Position numbers and translations under genes: made by a program. The notes beneath the pieces are model-generated. The model did no database searches. It had not been told where the DNA came from and saw only the letters and a program-made list of their open reading frames with translations. From positions 259,080,078 through 259,144,077 of the forward strand of contig JBOZIK010000001.1 of NCBI GenBank assembly GCA_051453625.1: 64,000 bases of DNA, written 5' to 3'. Each line of letters starts with the position of its first letter. Position 1 is the stretch's first letter. The stretch comes from Welwitschia mirabilis. Lineage: Eukaryota > Gnetophyta > Gnetopsida > Welwitschiales. Below, one piece after another: positions 35,351 to 48,770 of the stretch.

Positions 35351-37290
35351 AATTCTTATCATTCTATCCATCAATTAATCTTGCAAACTTAGATAAAAAT
35401 TTTAGAACTCAACTAGTACAATTTAATTGTTTAGATGAAAAATGTACTTGTTTTATACATCATTTAACTTATTCATAAATGCCAAGCCAAGCTCAAACAT
35501 GACAAAAAGTTAACACATAAGCAATATAAACTAGATTAACTAGTTTTTTAATAATACTTGAGTGCATCTTTTATCTAATAAGTTAACCTCTAAATCATCA
35601 GGTTCTTATATTTTAGAAAAAGTACATCTTAATGGATTAGTTGAAATTTTTAATCTAAACATTAGAAAAATTCAAAACTTAATGGAGAAAGATTAAAAAT
35701 CTATGAATCACCTCCTAATTAAACCTTGAATATAATAGAAGTATTTGTCTAAGTCCCTCTTAATGAAAAGGACTTTCCTCCTACCATTATTTGAATTCTT
35801 CCTTAGTTAATTCTTTTGATGGATATTATGCTATCACTTGAACATCTTTAACTTGACTTATGTATTACTTTATAAAGTTACCATGATTAACAATCTTTTA
35901 CTTGGGTATTTTAAAGTGATGAAATTGAATTCACCCAATCTTAAGACAGTCATATATCTATGAACTTCATTTTTAAGGAAGATGCCTTAGTTCTTATGTT
36001 TCCTCTCAATGGTGCAACTCTTTAGTTATTTAAGTATGTCCTCCCTTATTTCTCATATTATTATTTCACTATTATTCTTCAAAGTACTTGGTCATGTGAG
36101 TTTTACTTTAAAATGAAAAAAAGAAAAAAAAAGAAAAAAGAAAAAAGAAAAAAGATATAATAATGATGATCTTTTGTATTTGAGTTAAAAACATGGTCAC
36201 CATGATGTTCTAACACACCATGATAAATCTTTCCAAGAGAGATCTTTTGTAGTATTTGTAGCTATGGAACCTCCACTAGGGGGGGTCATTTAGCTATGCT
36301 TTATAGATCCTTACTACTGTAATAGTGGTTGCACTCCTATAATCATGAAAATAATTATTTCTTAGAGGCTACAAAATTAGCAATGTTTTTGGTGTCATTT
36401 AAGGCATTACTTATTTCCTAGACTCGTTGTGCATACACTACTCCCACATTATCATTTTACTTTTAGAGATTTCAGTGTGTTTTGGAGTGAAGGTAAGTAA
36501 TCATTTTTAAAAATCTTTTAATATTATCATTTATTTAATTAAAAAATTAAAACTACTTAACATCATTATAATCACTACCTAATTGAGTGGCACTTATAAA
36601 GTTTCTACATTATGTTATGCAACATTAATTAACTGATTTTATGATTTATTTCAAGGGACTTTGCTAGCTTATAATTTAGGGTAGGTACACAATCTTCTTC
36701 ATATAACTAGTTGTTTGTTTTTCATTTTGTTTTTCCTTAATTATTTTACTTGGTATTTTAAAGTAATTTTTGTACTTTTCTATCATAATATCTAGGACTT
36801 AATCATTTAGTAATTTTCTTATTATTTTTTAATTTTTACTCATAATTTTTATTCATAGGAATTAATATTCTTTTAGCACTTTGATAAATGACATTTCTTT
36901 CATTCATGATTATACTTTTTTCCATCTTTTATGAGTCCGGCACATCTACTTGGTAATCTTAAATGCTTTTGCGTTGGGTTACATTTAAGAATTTTTTCAT
37001 CATATGACTTCTTCCTACTTGACATACTATCACTATCTTATCTTAACACTTCTCTCCATTCTTTGTTAGTGATGATTTCTTAGCTTTTTATCCATCTTTT
37101 AGACTTCATGATAATTTTTTGAGGCTCACTATTACTATGATTGCTATCTAACTCTAATGGACTTTACTATTTTACCAAATCTTTATTTTGTGATTCTTAT
37201 CCTACATCTGTTATTTAGACAAGGAATAGGATGACAACAACTTATTCTTATGTTATTGTAATATGGGATGTATTAATTTACCTATGGAGA
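35351..37290 (+). other. Long 3' non-coding region of the Athila-like element
   Basis: No gene seen. From about 35960 the sequence matches the minus-strand 3' regions of the copies at 3430-4850 and 12990-14350, so this is an element-wide feature. A purine tract lies at 36115-36155. Homology to copy A can be followed to about 37290 (equivalent to about 3431), where a minus-strand LTR begins. Confidence 0.7.
36115..36155 (+). repeat. Purine (GAAAAA)n tract
   Basis: 41 bases of A and G only, in GAAAAA-like units. The equivalent position in the related minus-strand elements (about 4650-4700 and 14130-14200) has a C/T-rich run, i.e. purine-rich in sense. The tract is thus a family feature that has since drifted. 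Confidence 0.8.
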
Positions 37291-37314
37291 TGTTGCTATA
37301 CATATTTATGCAAC
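37291..37314 (-). mobile_element. First 24 bases of a minus-strand gypsy LTR (split by two later insertions)
   Basis: Reads TGTTGCTATACATATTTATG then CAAC on the plus strand, 19 of 24 like the start of the LTR at 10486. The LTR is cut here by the CACTA transposon, resumes at 48804, is cut again at 49471 and ends at 61426. Assignment of so short a piece rests on this similarity and on the way the right-hand piece continues it. Confidence 0.55.
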
Positions 37315-37328
37315 TACTACAAGAAACA

Positions 37329-37660
37329 AAGGCTTTTAAGGCATTTCTAAAACACCTTAAAAGGTCATAAAAAACGCTTTAACAAACTTTACCTTAAAAG
37401 CCAATTATCTTTTAAGGTATTTCTAGGCCATTTTAATAAAAATGCCTCTAAAAGGCCTTTGAAGGTGTTTATTGAGAAAAAAACCTCAAAAGGCTTTTAA
37501 GGCATTTATTCAAAAGAATGCCTCAAAAGCCTTTTAAGAAATTTCTCTAATAAATGCCTCAAAAAGGCCTTCTAAGGAATTTTATTTAAAAATGCCTTCA
37601 AGGGCAGAAAATGCCTATCTTTTAAGGCATGTTATTAAATAAATGCCTCAAAAGGCATCA
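37329..37660. repeat. CACTA left subterminal repeats
   Basis: A short motif in the form AAAGGCTTTTAAGGCATTT or its reverse complement (AAATGCCTCAAAAGGC) is repeated about every 20-40 bases, at least ten times. Together with the right-hand array it fits transposase-binding subterminal repeats. Confidence 0.85.
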
Positions 37661-37920
37661 TCTCTCAAAAAAAATTATAAAATAAACTAGGATTTCAAGT
37701 AGCACTAGGCCTCAAGATAAAGAAACTTGAAACATAATCTCAATATAACTAATGTAATATATCAGGTACTTCATAGAAGACATGTTTTTGAAATAAATAC
37801 TATGAGGATACCTATAGGAAGATCTTATGAAATCATTTAAAGCATGCTAATTTACTAAAGTAAAACTTGACATGATTATAAATAAAGGGGCTTACTTAAG
37901 ATAAATATAATTAAGAATTT

Positions 37921-38870
37921 NNNNNNNNNNNNNNNNNNNNNNNNNNNNNNNNNNNNNNNNNNNNNNNNNNNNNNNNNNNNNNNNNNNNNNNNNNNNNNNN
38001 NNNNNNNNNNNNNNNNNNNNNNNNNNNNNNNNNNNNNNNNNNNNNNNNNNNNNNNNNNNNNNNNNNNNNNNNNNNNNNNNNNNNNNNNNNNNNNNNNNNN
38101 NNNNNNNNNNNNNNNNNNNNNNNNNNNNNNNNNNNNNNNNNNNNNNNNNNNNNNNNNNNNNNNNNNNNNNNNNNNNNNNNNNNNNNNNNNNNNNNNNNNN
38201 NNNNNNNNNNNNNNNNNNNNNNNNNNNNNNNNNNNNNNNNNNNNNNNNNNNNNNNNNNNNNNNNNNNNNNNNNNNNNNNNNNNNNNNNNNNNNNNNNNNN
38301 NNNNNNNNNNNNNNNNNNNNNNNNNNNNNNNNNNNNNNNNNNNNNNNNNNNNNNNNNNNNNNNNNNNNNNNNNNNNNNNNNNNNNNNNNNNNNNNNNNNN
38401 NNNNNNNNNNNNNNNNNNNNNNNNNNNNNNNNNNNNNNNNNNNNNNNNNNNNNNNNNNNNNNNNNNNNNNNNNNNNNNNNNNNNNNNNNNNNNNNNNNNN
38501 NNNNNNNNNNNNNNNNNNNNNNNNNNNNNNNNNNNNNNNNNNNNNNNNNNNNNNNNNNNNNNNNNNNNNNNNNNNNNNNNNNNNNNNNNNNNNNNNNNNN
38601 NNNNNNNNNNNNNNNNNNNNNNNNNNNNNNNNNNNNNNNNNNNNNNNNNNNNNNNNNNNNNNNNNNNNNNNNNNNNNNNNNNNNNNNNNNNNNNNNNNNN
38701 NNNNNNNNNNNNNNNNNNNNNNNNNNNNNNNNNNNNNNNNNNNNNNNNNNNNNNNNNNNNNNNNNNNNNNNNNNNNNNNNNNNNNNNNNNNNNNNNNNNN
38801 NNNNNNNNNNNNNNNNNNNNNNNNNNNNNNNNNNNNNNNNNNNNNNNNNNNNNNNNNNNNNNNNNNNNNN
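37921..38870. other. Assembly gap (950 N)
   Basis: Largest gap in the window, in the left part of the CACTA element. An apparent long minus-strand frame here is only N. Confidence 0.99.
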
Positions 38871-41800
38871 AAGTTTATAAATATAGTTCTATGTTTGAGA
38901 AATTTTAGTTTAAACTTAGTTAGGCTATTTAGGAAATGCTTCAATGAATTGTCAGCATTAAGTTTCCTCTGCAACATGAAATGTAAATTATGAGTTCTTA
39001 TTGGTACATCTAAAATGAATTTTAATGGTAAGTTTTTAGCATAACATCTAATTGAAATGCAAATGCAAAAGATAGAAGCCAGAGCCATGTCTACTTCTGA
39101 CAGCATGAAGACCAACATTGTTCCTATAGAGTCTCTTCATTACTTTTCATAGAAGAAGCCTATGATAGATAAAGTTTCTGAATGCACATCAAGACTCTCA
39201 AAAGACTTGCTCAAAGAGGTACTATTTTATTACAGGTGTAAGTACTTACAAAAATTTCAATACTTTTTTAGATCTATCTTTTGTTATAACATCTAAGATC
39301 TGTAGATCTTTGGTGGCATTACATCTTAATCATAAATGTTTAAAANNNNNNNNNNNNNNNNNNNNNNNNNNNAAGAGAATGTTAGTATTCTATTGAGTGT
39401 CATAGAGGAAAATTTGAATGCAATTAACTTGTTTTGTTTGCTGTTGAGTAATGGAAGGATGTAGAGTCTATAGTTAATGTATTATTTATGCAAAGTGGGA
39501 TACATTTTTTGATCTTCTATGTTTTTTTATGATGTATTATGTTAGTACACAAATAATAATTAAAGGGATTATTGGTAACAAAATCAGGTTGCATCCATCA
39601 TAGAGAACAACATGGGATACTTCCTTAAAGGAATATATTGCTATTTATCTATTTTTATAGGGTTATATTAGGACATTCCTTAGGATATAGAGTTTAAATA
39701 GATTTTGGATTCATCAAACAAATGAATCAACACTTTCCAACTTATTATTAGATAAACAATTTAAGTGTCATAATGACAAGGACATTTATCTTAGCATAAA
39801 AAAGCTATTACTTTTTTGGATAGCAGGATGTTGTAGTATGATCAGTTATAAATCATATCATGCCTAGCATTTATAAGAAGTTAGACTACTCTAGAAAGAA
39901 ATCTCAAGCATAAGATCATTTGGTTCTATGTACCATGATCTGGCCTCTTCTGTGGTAGAAGTTTTATATAAATAATATCAAAGTAATACTTATTCAACTA
40001 CTTGATTATACACTTTACTCTTATTAACATTAATTAAGTAAAATAAAAAACTAGAGTAATGGTAATGTTATATAATTTTATTTCTATAAAAACATATAGT
40101 TATGTAAGTAAAGATTAGTTAAATATAGACTATTTTAGTAAGAGTCGTGATTGTTGGTAATATATCTATATGGAGAAAAATAAGAAAATCAAAAAAGAAA
40201 ATTTTTTTCATCATTAAGGAAATGAATTAAATTGGAACTTGATTTAGTCATTAAGTGTAATCATTATGTCATGACTTAATTGTTGTCCAACATCAAAATA
40301 ATAAAACTAGATTCATGGAACACTAAATAGTTTTAATTAGGTGAAGGCTTTTGCTGGAAAAGGACATCAAGGAAAACATTAAGATGATCACTACAACATT
40401 TATTCTATTTAAGAAAATTAATTAAACATATAAGTTAGTAAAATGTTAATAAAAAGTTTTTTCCCATCTCAAGGCATTAATTAGTTAGACATACACATAA
40501 TAAAAGAAAATTATGAAGAACTCCACTCTATGCACATGCTTGCTTTTCAAAGTAAGTGTTCAATGAATGTGTATAGGAACTTATAGAAAAGGCTCAATTT
40601 ATCTCATAATAATCTATTTGTAAAGATTCCAATCCAGATTTAAAGACAGCTTTTGGTATGGTAAGTACAGGAGCCTAAGTAAAAAATATCACATATGTTA
40701 ATATTAATTCTTAATTAAGCTTAGTAGATAATCTCTCATACATAATAATAATGACTTAAATTTCACCTATGTGATATAATAGTATCCAATAGTCTTGGCT
40801 AATACTTTTAATCATAGCTCTACAGCTTTGCTTCCATCAACTAACACAATAGTAGCTACACCATCACTAACCTGTCTAATAAAAATGACATGTCTGATAA
40901 GTGTTTAGTATTGCTAGCTCCATGTTATGAGTAGTTAGTAAATCTAATGAAATACACTGAAGTTGAAAACAAGTTATATGTACACAAATGCAATCCTAAT
41001 TCCAAACATTAATAACTTTGATTAATCCAAATTCATTACATGTAATTCTAATGTAGTTAGGCTGGGTAGTTGCTTATTTATACACTTGAAGACATGATAA
41101 TAAAGATCGCAATCCTACAACAAAGGAAAAGAGAAGTCATGTACCAGAAAAATACAAATTAAATTACCTGTTAGAAAAACAAAAAATCTAGATACCTAGA
41201 TGATTTTAGCCTCCTTTCAAGTTCATTTATATTTAAACAACATTCATGATCTTCTTAGAGTTCTCATTCATAGGCCTAACAATGAAAAGAAATGATTAAA
41301 AATTAAGATACATAATGAAAAATGAGAATAATGTAAATAATTTTTGTCAAGCACAATTAAGATTTTCCCTATGTTCTAAATTTTTAATGCGATTGAACAT
41401 TTGGAAATATTATCCTCAAGTAATACTTAATGAAATTTACAAGACAAAAATCACAGTTTGGAAAATGAAAATCACTTCAACTATGACCATTTTAAAATAA
41501 ACTAAACATCACCATAAGCCATAAATTAAGAATAGTAAATACAAGAATTTTAATTTACAATTTAAAGTTTAAATTGAGGGTATTAGAATTAAGTAATGGA
41601 ATTGCATAGAAATGAAACACCAAAAAAAAGGACACTAAAATTTATAACTATTTAAGTTTATAAGGCAGTAAGCCTAAGTTACACGAAATTTAAAACAAAG
41701 TCACATTATCCAAGATTAAATACTTGTTAGACAAGTTATATGCTTAATTTTAAACACTTCTCAAATAGGTTATATGATCAATGGAATGCTATACATAGTT

Positions 41801-41940
41801 CAGTTTAATATACAACTACTAAATTTCATAACATGTTTAGTAAAGCTACCAAGACAAATTAGAGGGATCATAATAAATGATAGAAGATGATAATAAATAA
41901 GAAAAACCCTTTCACTATTGGGATTAAAGCTTGAAATTTT
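38871..41940. other. CACTA interior, no gene recognised
   Basis: AT-rich sequence with one further gap (39346-39372). A minus-strand frame at 38871-39118 (MLVFMLSEVDMAL...) and a plus-strand frame at 41315 show no known motif. No transposase-like segment was found by reading. Confidence 0.5.
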
Positions 41941-42791
41941 AAATCATCATAGTTTCTTCCTTGACTTGCATTTCATCCTCTTAGAAAACTTCATGGAGTG
42001 TGTTAATATTTATTACAATGAATTCTTTGTGCTCCTCATATCTTGTCTAACATGAATTTCCCTCTTCTTGGCTTGAACCTTAAAAAACTAGACATAAGTC
42101 TTCAGTGGATGGCTTTTGAAAAATTTATCAAAGGAACTATTGGAATAATATTTTTCTTTGGAGTTGCAACAAAACACAATCAGATATGGCTGTTGGAGTT
42201 GAGATTGTAACGAAATTAGGAATACATTAAATCAGTAAATAAGTAGCAAACACATGCCATAAAGAACAATTTAACATAGCCTAGGAATTTTTTTACTTTA
42301 TATCCACATGTTATGCAACACTTGTTGATTATTAAAATTGAGATATGTAAGTCATCTTTAATAAAGGCATTAAGCAAGAATATCTTATAAATCTCCCTAA
42401 CCTTGATATAGTTCTAGGAAAGAAACCTTTAAAAGGTAGTTAACCTATAAAACCTTCTAAGGTTGTCTAGATAGATCCCCTTTGTTATAACTTTATTTTC
42501 ACACCTAAACATGATTTATAACATAACTAAATTTTACAATAATAAAAGGAATCAATGATAAAATATACCCTTAAAAGAAAAAAGCATATAAATTTTCGGT
42601 TTCACATTATAATACTCTTCCACTTAAAGATAAGTTTTACAGTTTTTAAAAATAAGTAAATGAGAATATATAAGTATGGGTTTATAGTTCATAATAAAAA
42701 AATTTGAATGCAAACTCTTAATATTTTAATGTATGTAATGAATTCTTTTCTAACTCAAATAAAACACAAAAAGCATATGAAAATGTATTTG

Positions 42792-42891
42792 NNNNNNNNN
42801 NNNNNNNNNNNNNNNNNNNNNNNNNNNNNNNNNNNNNNNNNNNNNNNNNNNNNNNNNNNNNNNNNNNNNNNNNNNNNNNNNNNNNNNNNNN
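42792..42891. other. Assembly gap (100 N, default size)
   Basis: Lies at the boundary of two tandem units, where assembly is expected to fail. Confidence 0.99.
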
Positions 42892-43608
42892 TGACATGGA
42901 TTGCCCTCTTATTGGGTTGGACTTTAAAAAACCAGTCATAAGTCTTAAGTGGATGGATTATGGAAAATTTGTTAAAGGAATTGTTGGAACAATATTTTTC
43001 TTTGGAGTTGCAGAAAAAAAAAAAAAATCAGATATGGCTATTAGAGTTGAGAATGTAATGAAATAAAAAATACATTAAATTAACAAAGAAGTAGAAAACA
43101 CATGCCATAATCACTTTTTTAACTTTATATTCACATGCAATGCAACACTTGTTAATTATTAAAATTGAAATACGTAAGTCATCTTTGATGAATGTATTAA
43201 CAAAGAATATCTTATAAACCTTCCTAACCTCAATATAGTTCTAGTAAAAAAACCTTTAAAAGGTAGTTGACCTATAGAACCTTCTAAGGATGTTTAGACA
43301 AGTACCCTTTGTTCTAACTTTATTTTCACACCTAAAGGTGATTTATAACATAACTATATTTTATAATATTAAAAGGAATCAATGATAAAATATACCAAAA
43401 TAAAGCTAAATGGCTCATAACATTGGAATACATTCTTTTTGGTATCCTTAGCATTTGATACTATCAAGTTTATAATAACTACTATTATCAAAATATTGTC
43501 AGAAAATAAAGCTAAATGGCTCAGTTAAATGATTCAAAAAGAAATTTGAGAACATTAGCTTATCCTTCAATTATGCACTCATCCTTGCCCTTTCTAAGAA
43601 ACTTCATA

Positions 43609-43708
43609 NNNNNNNNNNNNNNNNNNNNNNNNNNNNNNNNNNNNNNNNNNNNNNNNNNNNNNNNNNNNNNNNNNNNNNNNNNNNNNNNNNNNNNNNNNNN
43701 NNNNNNNN
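43609..43708. other. Assembly gap (100 N, default size)
   Basis: Lies at the boundary of the second and third tandem units. Confidence 0.99.
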
Positions 43709-44460
43709 ACAACAAAATACAATCAGATATGGCTATTAAAGTTGAGATGGTAATGAAATCAATAATATATTAAATCAACAAAGAAGTAGCAAACACATGC
43801 CGTAAAAGAACAATTTAAAATATCTTTGGCACTTTTTTAACTTTATATCCACATGCAATGCAACACTTGTTGATTATTAAAATTGAAATACTTAAGTCAT
43901 CTTTGATAAAGGCATTAACCAAGAATATCTTAGAAATCTTCCTGACCTCAATATAGTTCTATGGAAGAAACCTTCAAAAGCTAGTTGACCTATAGAACCT
44001 TCTAAGGATGTCTAGATAAGTCCCCTTTGTTCTAACTTTATTTTCACACCTAAAGGTGATTTATAACATAACTACATTTCACAATATTAAAAGGAGTCAA
44101 TGATAAAATATACCATAAAAAGAAAATAAAGCTAAATGGCTCACAACCTTGGAACACATGCTTTTGGGCTCCTTATCATTTGATACTATAGAGTTTATAA
44201 TAACTACTATTATTAGAATATTATCCAAAAATAAAGATAAATGGCTCAACTAAATGATTCAAAAAGAAATTTAAGAACATTAGCTTATGCTTCAACTATG
44301 CACTCATCCTTGTCCTTTTTGAGTAAACTTCATATTGATCCTTATCACTCTTATTATACATGCTTACATTATCATCCAGTCGTAAACAATCAAAATGTTT
44401 ACTTTTGGGCATTTTTCAGAATCTAAGGCATAATAAAATAGATAAGCTTCATACGAAAAA

Positions 44461-47400
44461 TGAATAAAACTTATCAATACCATTTATTATTCAAAATTGA
44501 GAAATGCATTTATAAGATAACAAGCCGAATCTAAGTGAGTGAGAGATAGGCCCATATGAAAAGACCTATAATACATAGATAAGATTGGAAAAGGATGGCA
44601 TTAACAAGAGAGGAACACCATGAAAAATGCTATTGTCAGGTTTAGATGGGAAGCATTATTGTTTCTACAGAGAAAAAAAGAGAGAGACATCATTGCAAAG
44701 AGTGTCATAAAATCCTATGCATGGCATTTCACCTAGGGATGCGATATGAATAAGTCTAAGGGAAAATGTGAATCCCTATTCTTTTCATTATTCCCAAAAC
44801 CCTATACTTGTCATCAACATTGAGGGTAGGATGCTAATAACTTACAACAAATGCCATTAGCTTTGGAAGCATATGATATGCTTGAACTCCAATTGGCTAT
44901 GTTGCTAATGCATATTGTCTTGTAGAAAATGTAGAACATTGAAAAGTATTATTAGAATAAAAGAAAATCCCTTTAAAAATGCAAAATAACTTACAAAGCC
45001 CTTTGCACCTTCAAAATGAAGTAGATACATGCATTACCTTGCATCAATGAATAACGCTGATGCAAAATATCTACAATTATAAAGTGAAGGGTACTAGGTT
45101 TTCTTGGCAAGACCAAAGTAAAGAGCTCTGACCCCCTTATAATCTATTCTAGAACCTATGAAGCATAGTGAAAATACACTTGGAACCATATGAAACATTT
45201 GCAGGACATCAAGCAATGCTTGATGGAATATTAAATGCTTTCCAAAAAAGGGTACTTTAAAAGATTATATTCTTATTTTAATAGTAAAAACTACATGTCC
45301 TATCCAGGCATTTCAACTAGGACATATAGCTTACCTATTGGTAATTTTCATCTACAAGTAACATATCATAGTATTTCATGCTAGAATCCTATAATCAAGA
45401 ACACAAAGAAGAAATTCTTAGAAAAAAAAATATAGTGAATAACAGTGGAGGCACATTGCAGAGGACGACATATCCAATCAAAACTAACATAAGGAAATGG
45501 ACCTTGTTGTGAAGGCTTCATTTCTAGAATTGGACCAAACATTCCTAGAAATAATCAGAGAAGTAGCACCATTTGTCTTCACTCATTTTAAAAAGTTCTA
45601 GTGTTCTCGAAGCCCATCTTCTAGGCTAATGTAATTGCCATTTTTCTTGGATAGTACTAGAGAGCTTATGCCTTTCCATACTCTAAAACTACCACTATTG
45701 TTGCTGAGATTTGCCCTTTATTTCCTACTATTATTCCACTGAAAGTAATCACTAGTATAAAACCCTAGTATAAAACCCTAGTTGCTATATTATTGATCTA
45801 TATGAAAAACACTAGCTCATTCTATACTTTATTTCTTATAGTGAAAGGAGGAGGAGTTTAAAATAATGCATCAAAGTTTGTAAAGAAATAGATCTTTTCA
45901 AGTTCACTGAACCTATCATCCATGGAACTCATACCTCTAATTATCATTCCTTTAATTTCAACTAAGCACAAACGTACTTCCATTACTCTTTGTAAAAACA
46001 TACTAGTTATTGTTTGTACTCTTAAGTAGGATTCTCATTTTATCATTACAACCATCTTCTATTCTTGCCTATCCATCCTTATGAAATTTAAATGGCCTAT
46101 AAAAAATTACTATCCATTAGGAAAAAACCAGGGGATGGTCCAATGAAAGAAAGATCATAAGAAAGAAGAACCGTATTAAAAAGACAACTCTTTGTGATAT
46201 GAATAAGCCTAATAACAAAAAACAGACATATCTCTTTCTTCTTTTTTATCAATGTTCCAATATTTAACTAAATAACAGCTATAATCATTTCAATAAATAA
46301 TGTTTCCTAGACTTTAAAATAGGCTTTTGGTAGTTCTCAAATGAGAAGTTTATCAAGATTAAGGGATTCCATGTCTGCAGTATCTGTAACTAGGAATTAA
46401 ATGTCAAATAATATGGAATTGAATACAAGATAAACCATATGCTGCCTATGCATATGCCTAAAGATGTATTATTAATTTAAATTTTAGTTTTAAATAGGGA
46501 TTCCCCTGTTTACATAGTGCATTTTGTATGCTATCTTGTAGAATAATCTTGAAATATGCATCTATTATAGCCAAGCTCATTGAAGCATTGATATGTAGAT
46601 GAACACATAAATTAGAAATCTAAAGATGTCATAGCAAATGTTACATAGATGAAATTTTAGTTTTAGGTTTGAGATCTAGAATGAGTTGAACATGTTCTAG
46701 GATTTACTAGAACTAGCCTCCTCTCTCCTTCTTCTCTGTACCTACTATCTTCTTTTCATGATGTAGACTCTCTTTCATGAGGAAACAATCTCTTCCATTA
46801 ACATATAAAGGCCTTTACCCTATTTTTCTTTTCTTCATTCTTCTTTTTAATTACTTATGGAAGACTTTTGCATAAAAGAAATAATAAAACAAAGCTTTCA
46901 AGTAACACAGAGAATTTTAGTATGGAATCCAGAAAATGTGGATAGCTGGTACTCTAAAAAGAAGTGGGTAATGGACATTGCTTGATAATTGATGCTTTGG
47001 TAGGAATAAATGAAATGTACCCTTATCTAGAATAACAATCTAATAAATTTTATGCTATTGCCTCTTCTAGCCAATGTCTGTTTACTTTTTGTCTGATGAC
47101 GCTTCTCTCCTCTTCTCTTGCATGCTCCTATCTTTACCTTCTTACAGGCCTCACTTCCCCTTCTTCCTTAGTTGCTATTGTGTGAATGACTAAAGGATAG
47201 AATTCATCCAATAGAGTAAGTGATTTATTAGGTTGTCATTTTGTTGAACCCCTAAATCCAAACAAGTAGTTTACCACTATCAAATTCTAAAGCTATAAAT
47301 AATGACCATCTTTTAATTTGTAATGATAACTTCTCTACTTTCACATAATAACATAATATAATCTCCAATTAAAAGTCTATGAATAGTGAAGTAGAGACAT

Positions 47401-48574
47401 ATAAATAGTAATATTTAAGCTAAAATAATAATCTAATCAAAAAATCTTTAAATCTAATGAATGCAGAGGGGAATCATCAATAGCACTCAATGTGTTTGTC
47501 ATCGATTTAGAAATTCTAATGTGAAATTTCATGTTATTATCAAAAAAATTGGATAAATCTATGAATGTTCTTCATATAATTTCAAGATAAAACAAAAAAC
47601 TAAAAACAAATGAAAAATAAGATAAAATACTTATACTTTCTTCACTTGTTCTAAAGCTCGGGCATGTCCCAAATGAAACAAATTGAAAATTTTGTCAGCA
47701 TAAACTCTAACTAGCTTTTCAAATCATTCCTTCCCTCTTTTTTCTCCATCTTTTTCAACATCTTTAGGCCTCCTTTTATAAGGCTTTATCACATTCATAT
47801 CATTTAGAGTTTTGATTTTCCCAAATTAGGAAAAATCATGAAAGTGAAGTATGCATAAATGAAGGAAGAAAACCCAAATTTTTTAATATTAGAAAAATCC
47901 TTCACAGGTAAGGAGATGAAAGAAAGTCTAAAATCAGCGGAAAGATAAACTAGCTTATTTTCAAATGTAAAAATAGAGAGGTACTAACATCTTGTGCATG
48001 AAATGAGTAAATCCATAAAGAAATCAAGAGCATTTTTCATATAGAAAATGAATGCCTAAGTGCATAGCTTATTACTTTAAAAATACCTCATAAATACACC
48101 ATCAATTTAATATTCTATTCATCGAGAAATAATGCTCAAGAAATAACATGAGCATGANNNNNNNNNNAATACAAATGTCATGAGTGTGAGGTAAACAATA
48201 TACTTATGAAGAAAAGGCACCCTAAGCTTGGAAATAACTGTCAAACACATGCCGATGTGAGCTATAAGATGAAGAAAAGGACACCATGGAAAAATGAAAA
48301 TTAGCTTATCATAAAAATTTTAAATATAGCAAAGGCTCAAGTATTTAGAATAAACCTAAGCTGCAATAAAACTTGAAGGGAAATGAGGAAAAACCTTGGA
48401 AAAAAAACTATAAAACTACCATTTTAATGCTGTGAGTGTGAGCAAATGTTGTGAATGAGAAAGATGGATGTTAGGGAAACTAACAGTGGAAGCAAAAATC
48501 TAAAATGTGAAGCACGAACCTAAAATGTGAAGCACAAAATAAAATATATATGAAGCAGATGATGTTTATTAAAA
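44461..48574. other. CACTA interior, no gene recognised
   Basis: Slightly less AT-rich in places (45.4-47.2 kb) but without a readable frame above 60 codons. A 10-N gap lies at 48158-48167. I saw no match to transposase, ATPase or host gene motifs, although a decayed host-gene capture cannot be excluded. Confidence 0.5.
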
Positions 48575-48770
48575 TTAAAGTCCATTTTAAGGCATTTATT
48601 AAAACCAGTTCCTTAAAAGAGTTCTTTTATGGCATTTATTTTAAACACCTTAAAAAGAGTACCTTAAAAAACTCACCCGGATGGCTTTTAAGTCATTTGA
48701 TTAGATAATAGCTTAAAAAGGCTTGTAAGATCTATTAAAAAGGTCTATATTTAAGGGGTTTTTTTTTTTA
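48575..48770. repeat. CACTA right subterminal repeats
   Basis: At least six copies of the same motif as at 37329-37660 (for example TTTTAAGGCATTTATTAAAA and GGCTTTTAAGTCATTT), just inside the right terminal repeat. Confidence 0.8.

Larger units (their letters stand above)
28272..37290 (+). mobile_element. Athila-like Ty3/gypsy retrotransposon, degenerate, 3' LTR missing
   Basis: Plus-strand element with 5' LTR (28272-29549), leader, gag, protease, RT, RNase H, integrase and a long 3' non-coding region. The pol order (RT before integrase) is that of gypsy. The protease text, the long 3' region and the PBS type point to the Athila/Tat side. Every domain carries stops. It is interrupted at 37291 by the LTR of another element, about 0.75 kb before the interior of the related element at 2686 would reach its own 3' LTR, so the 3' LTR is not seen. 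Confidence 0.85.
41941..44460. repeat. Three diverged tandem copies of a 0.7-0.85 kb unit inside the CACTA element
   Basis: The landmark AATCAGATATGGCT occurs at 42179, 43027 and 43721, and the landmark CTAAATGGCTCA is repeated correspondingly. Unit spacing is 848 and 694 bases, but default-size gaps at 42792-42891 and 43609-43708 make the true spacing uncertain. The copies differ by many substitutions, so the triplication is old. Plus-strand frames at 43516 and 44241 (MAQLNDSKRNLRTLAY) are the same stretch in two copies. Their agreement is explained by the repeat. Confidence 0.85.

Noticed and set aside
37291-37314. Start of the missing 3' LTR of the plus-strand Athila-like element
   Set aside because: It matches the minus-strand LTR start better (19 of 24 against 16 of 24), and the sequence after the CACTA element continues a minus-strand LTR. 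Not fully excluded.
37329-37660. Regular short repeats resembling a CRISPR array
   Set aside because: Units are degenerate, occur in both orientations, lack unique spacers of constant size, and sit just inside CACTA ends in a plant genome.
37892-39118. Apparent 408-codon minus-strand frame
   Set aside because: Most of it is the 950-N gap. Only the first 82 codons and a short tail are sequence, without a recognisable motif.
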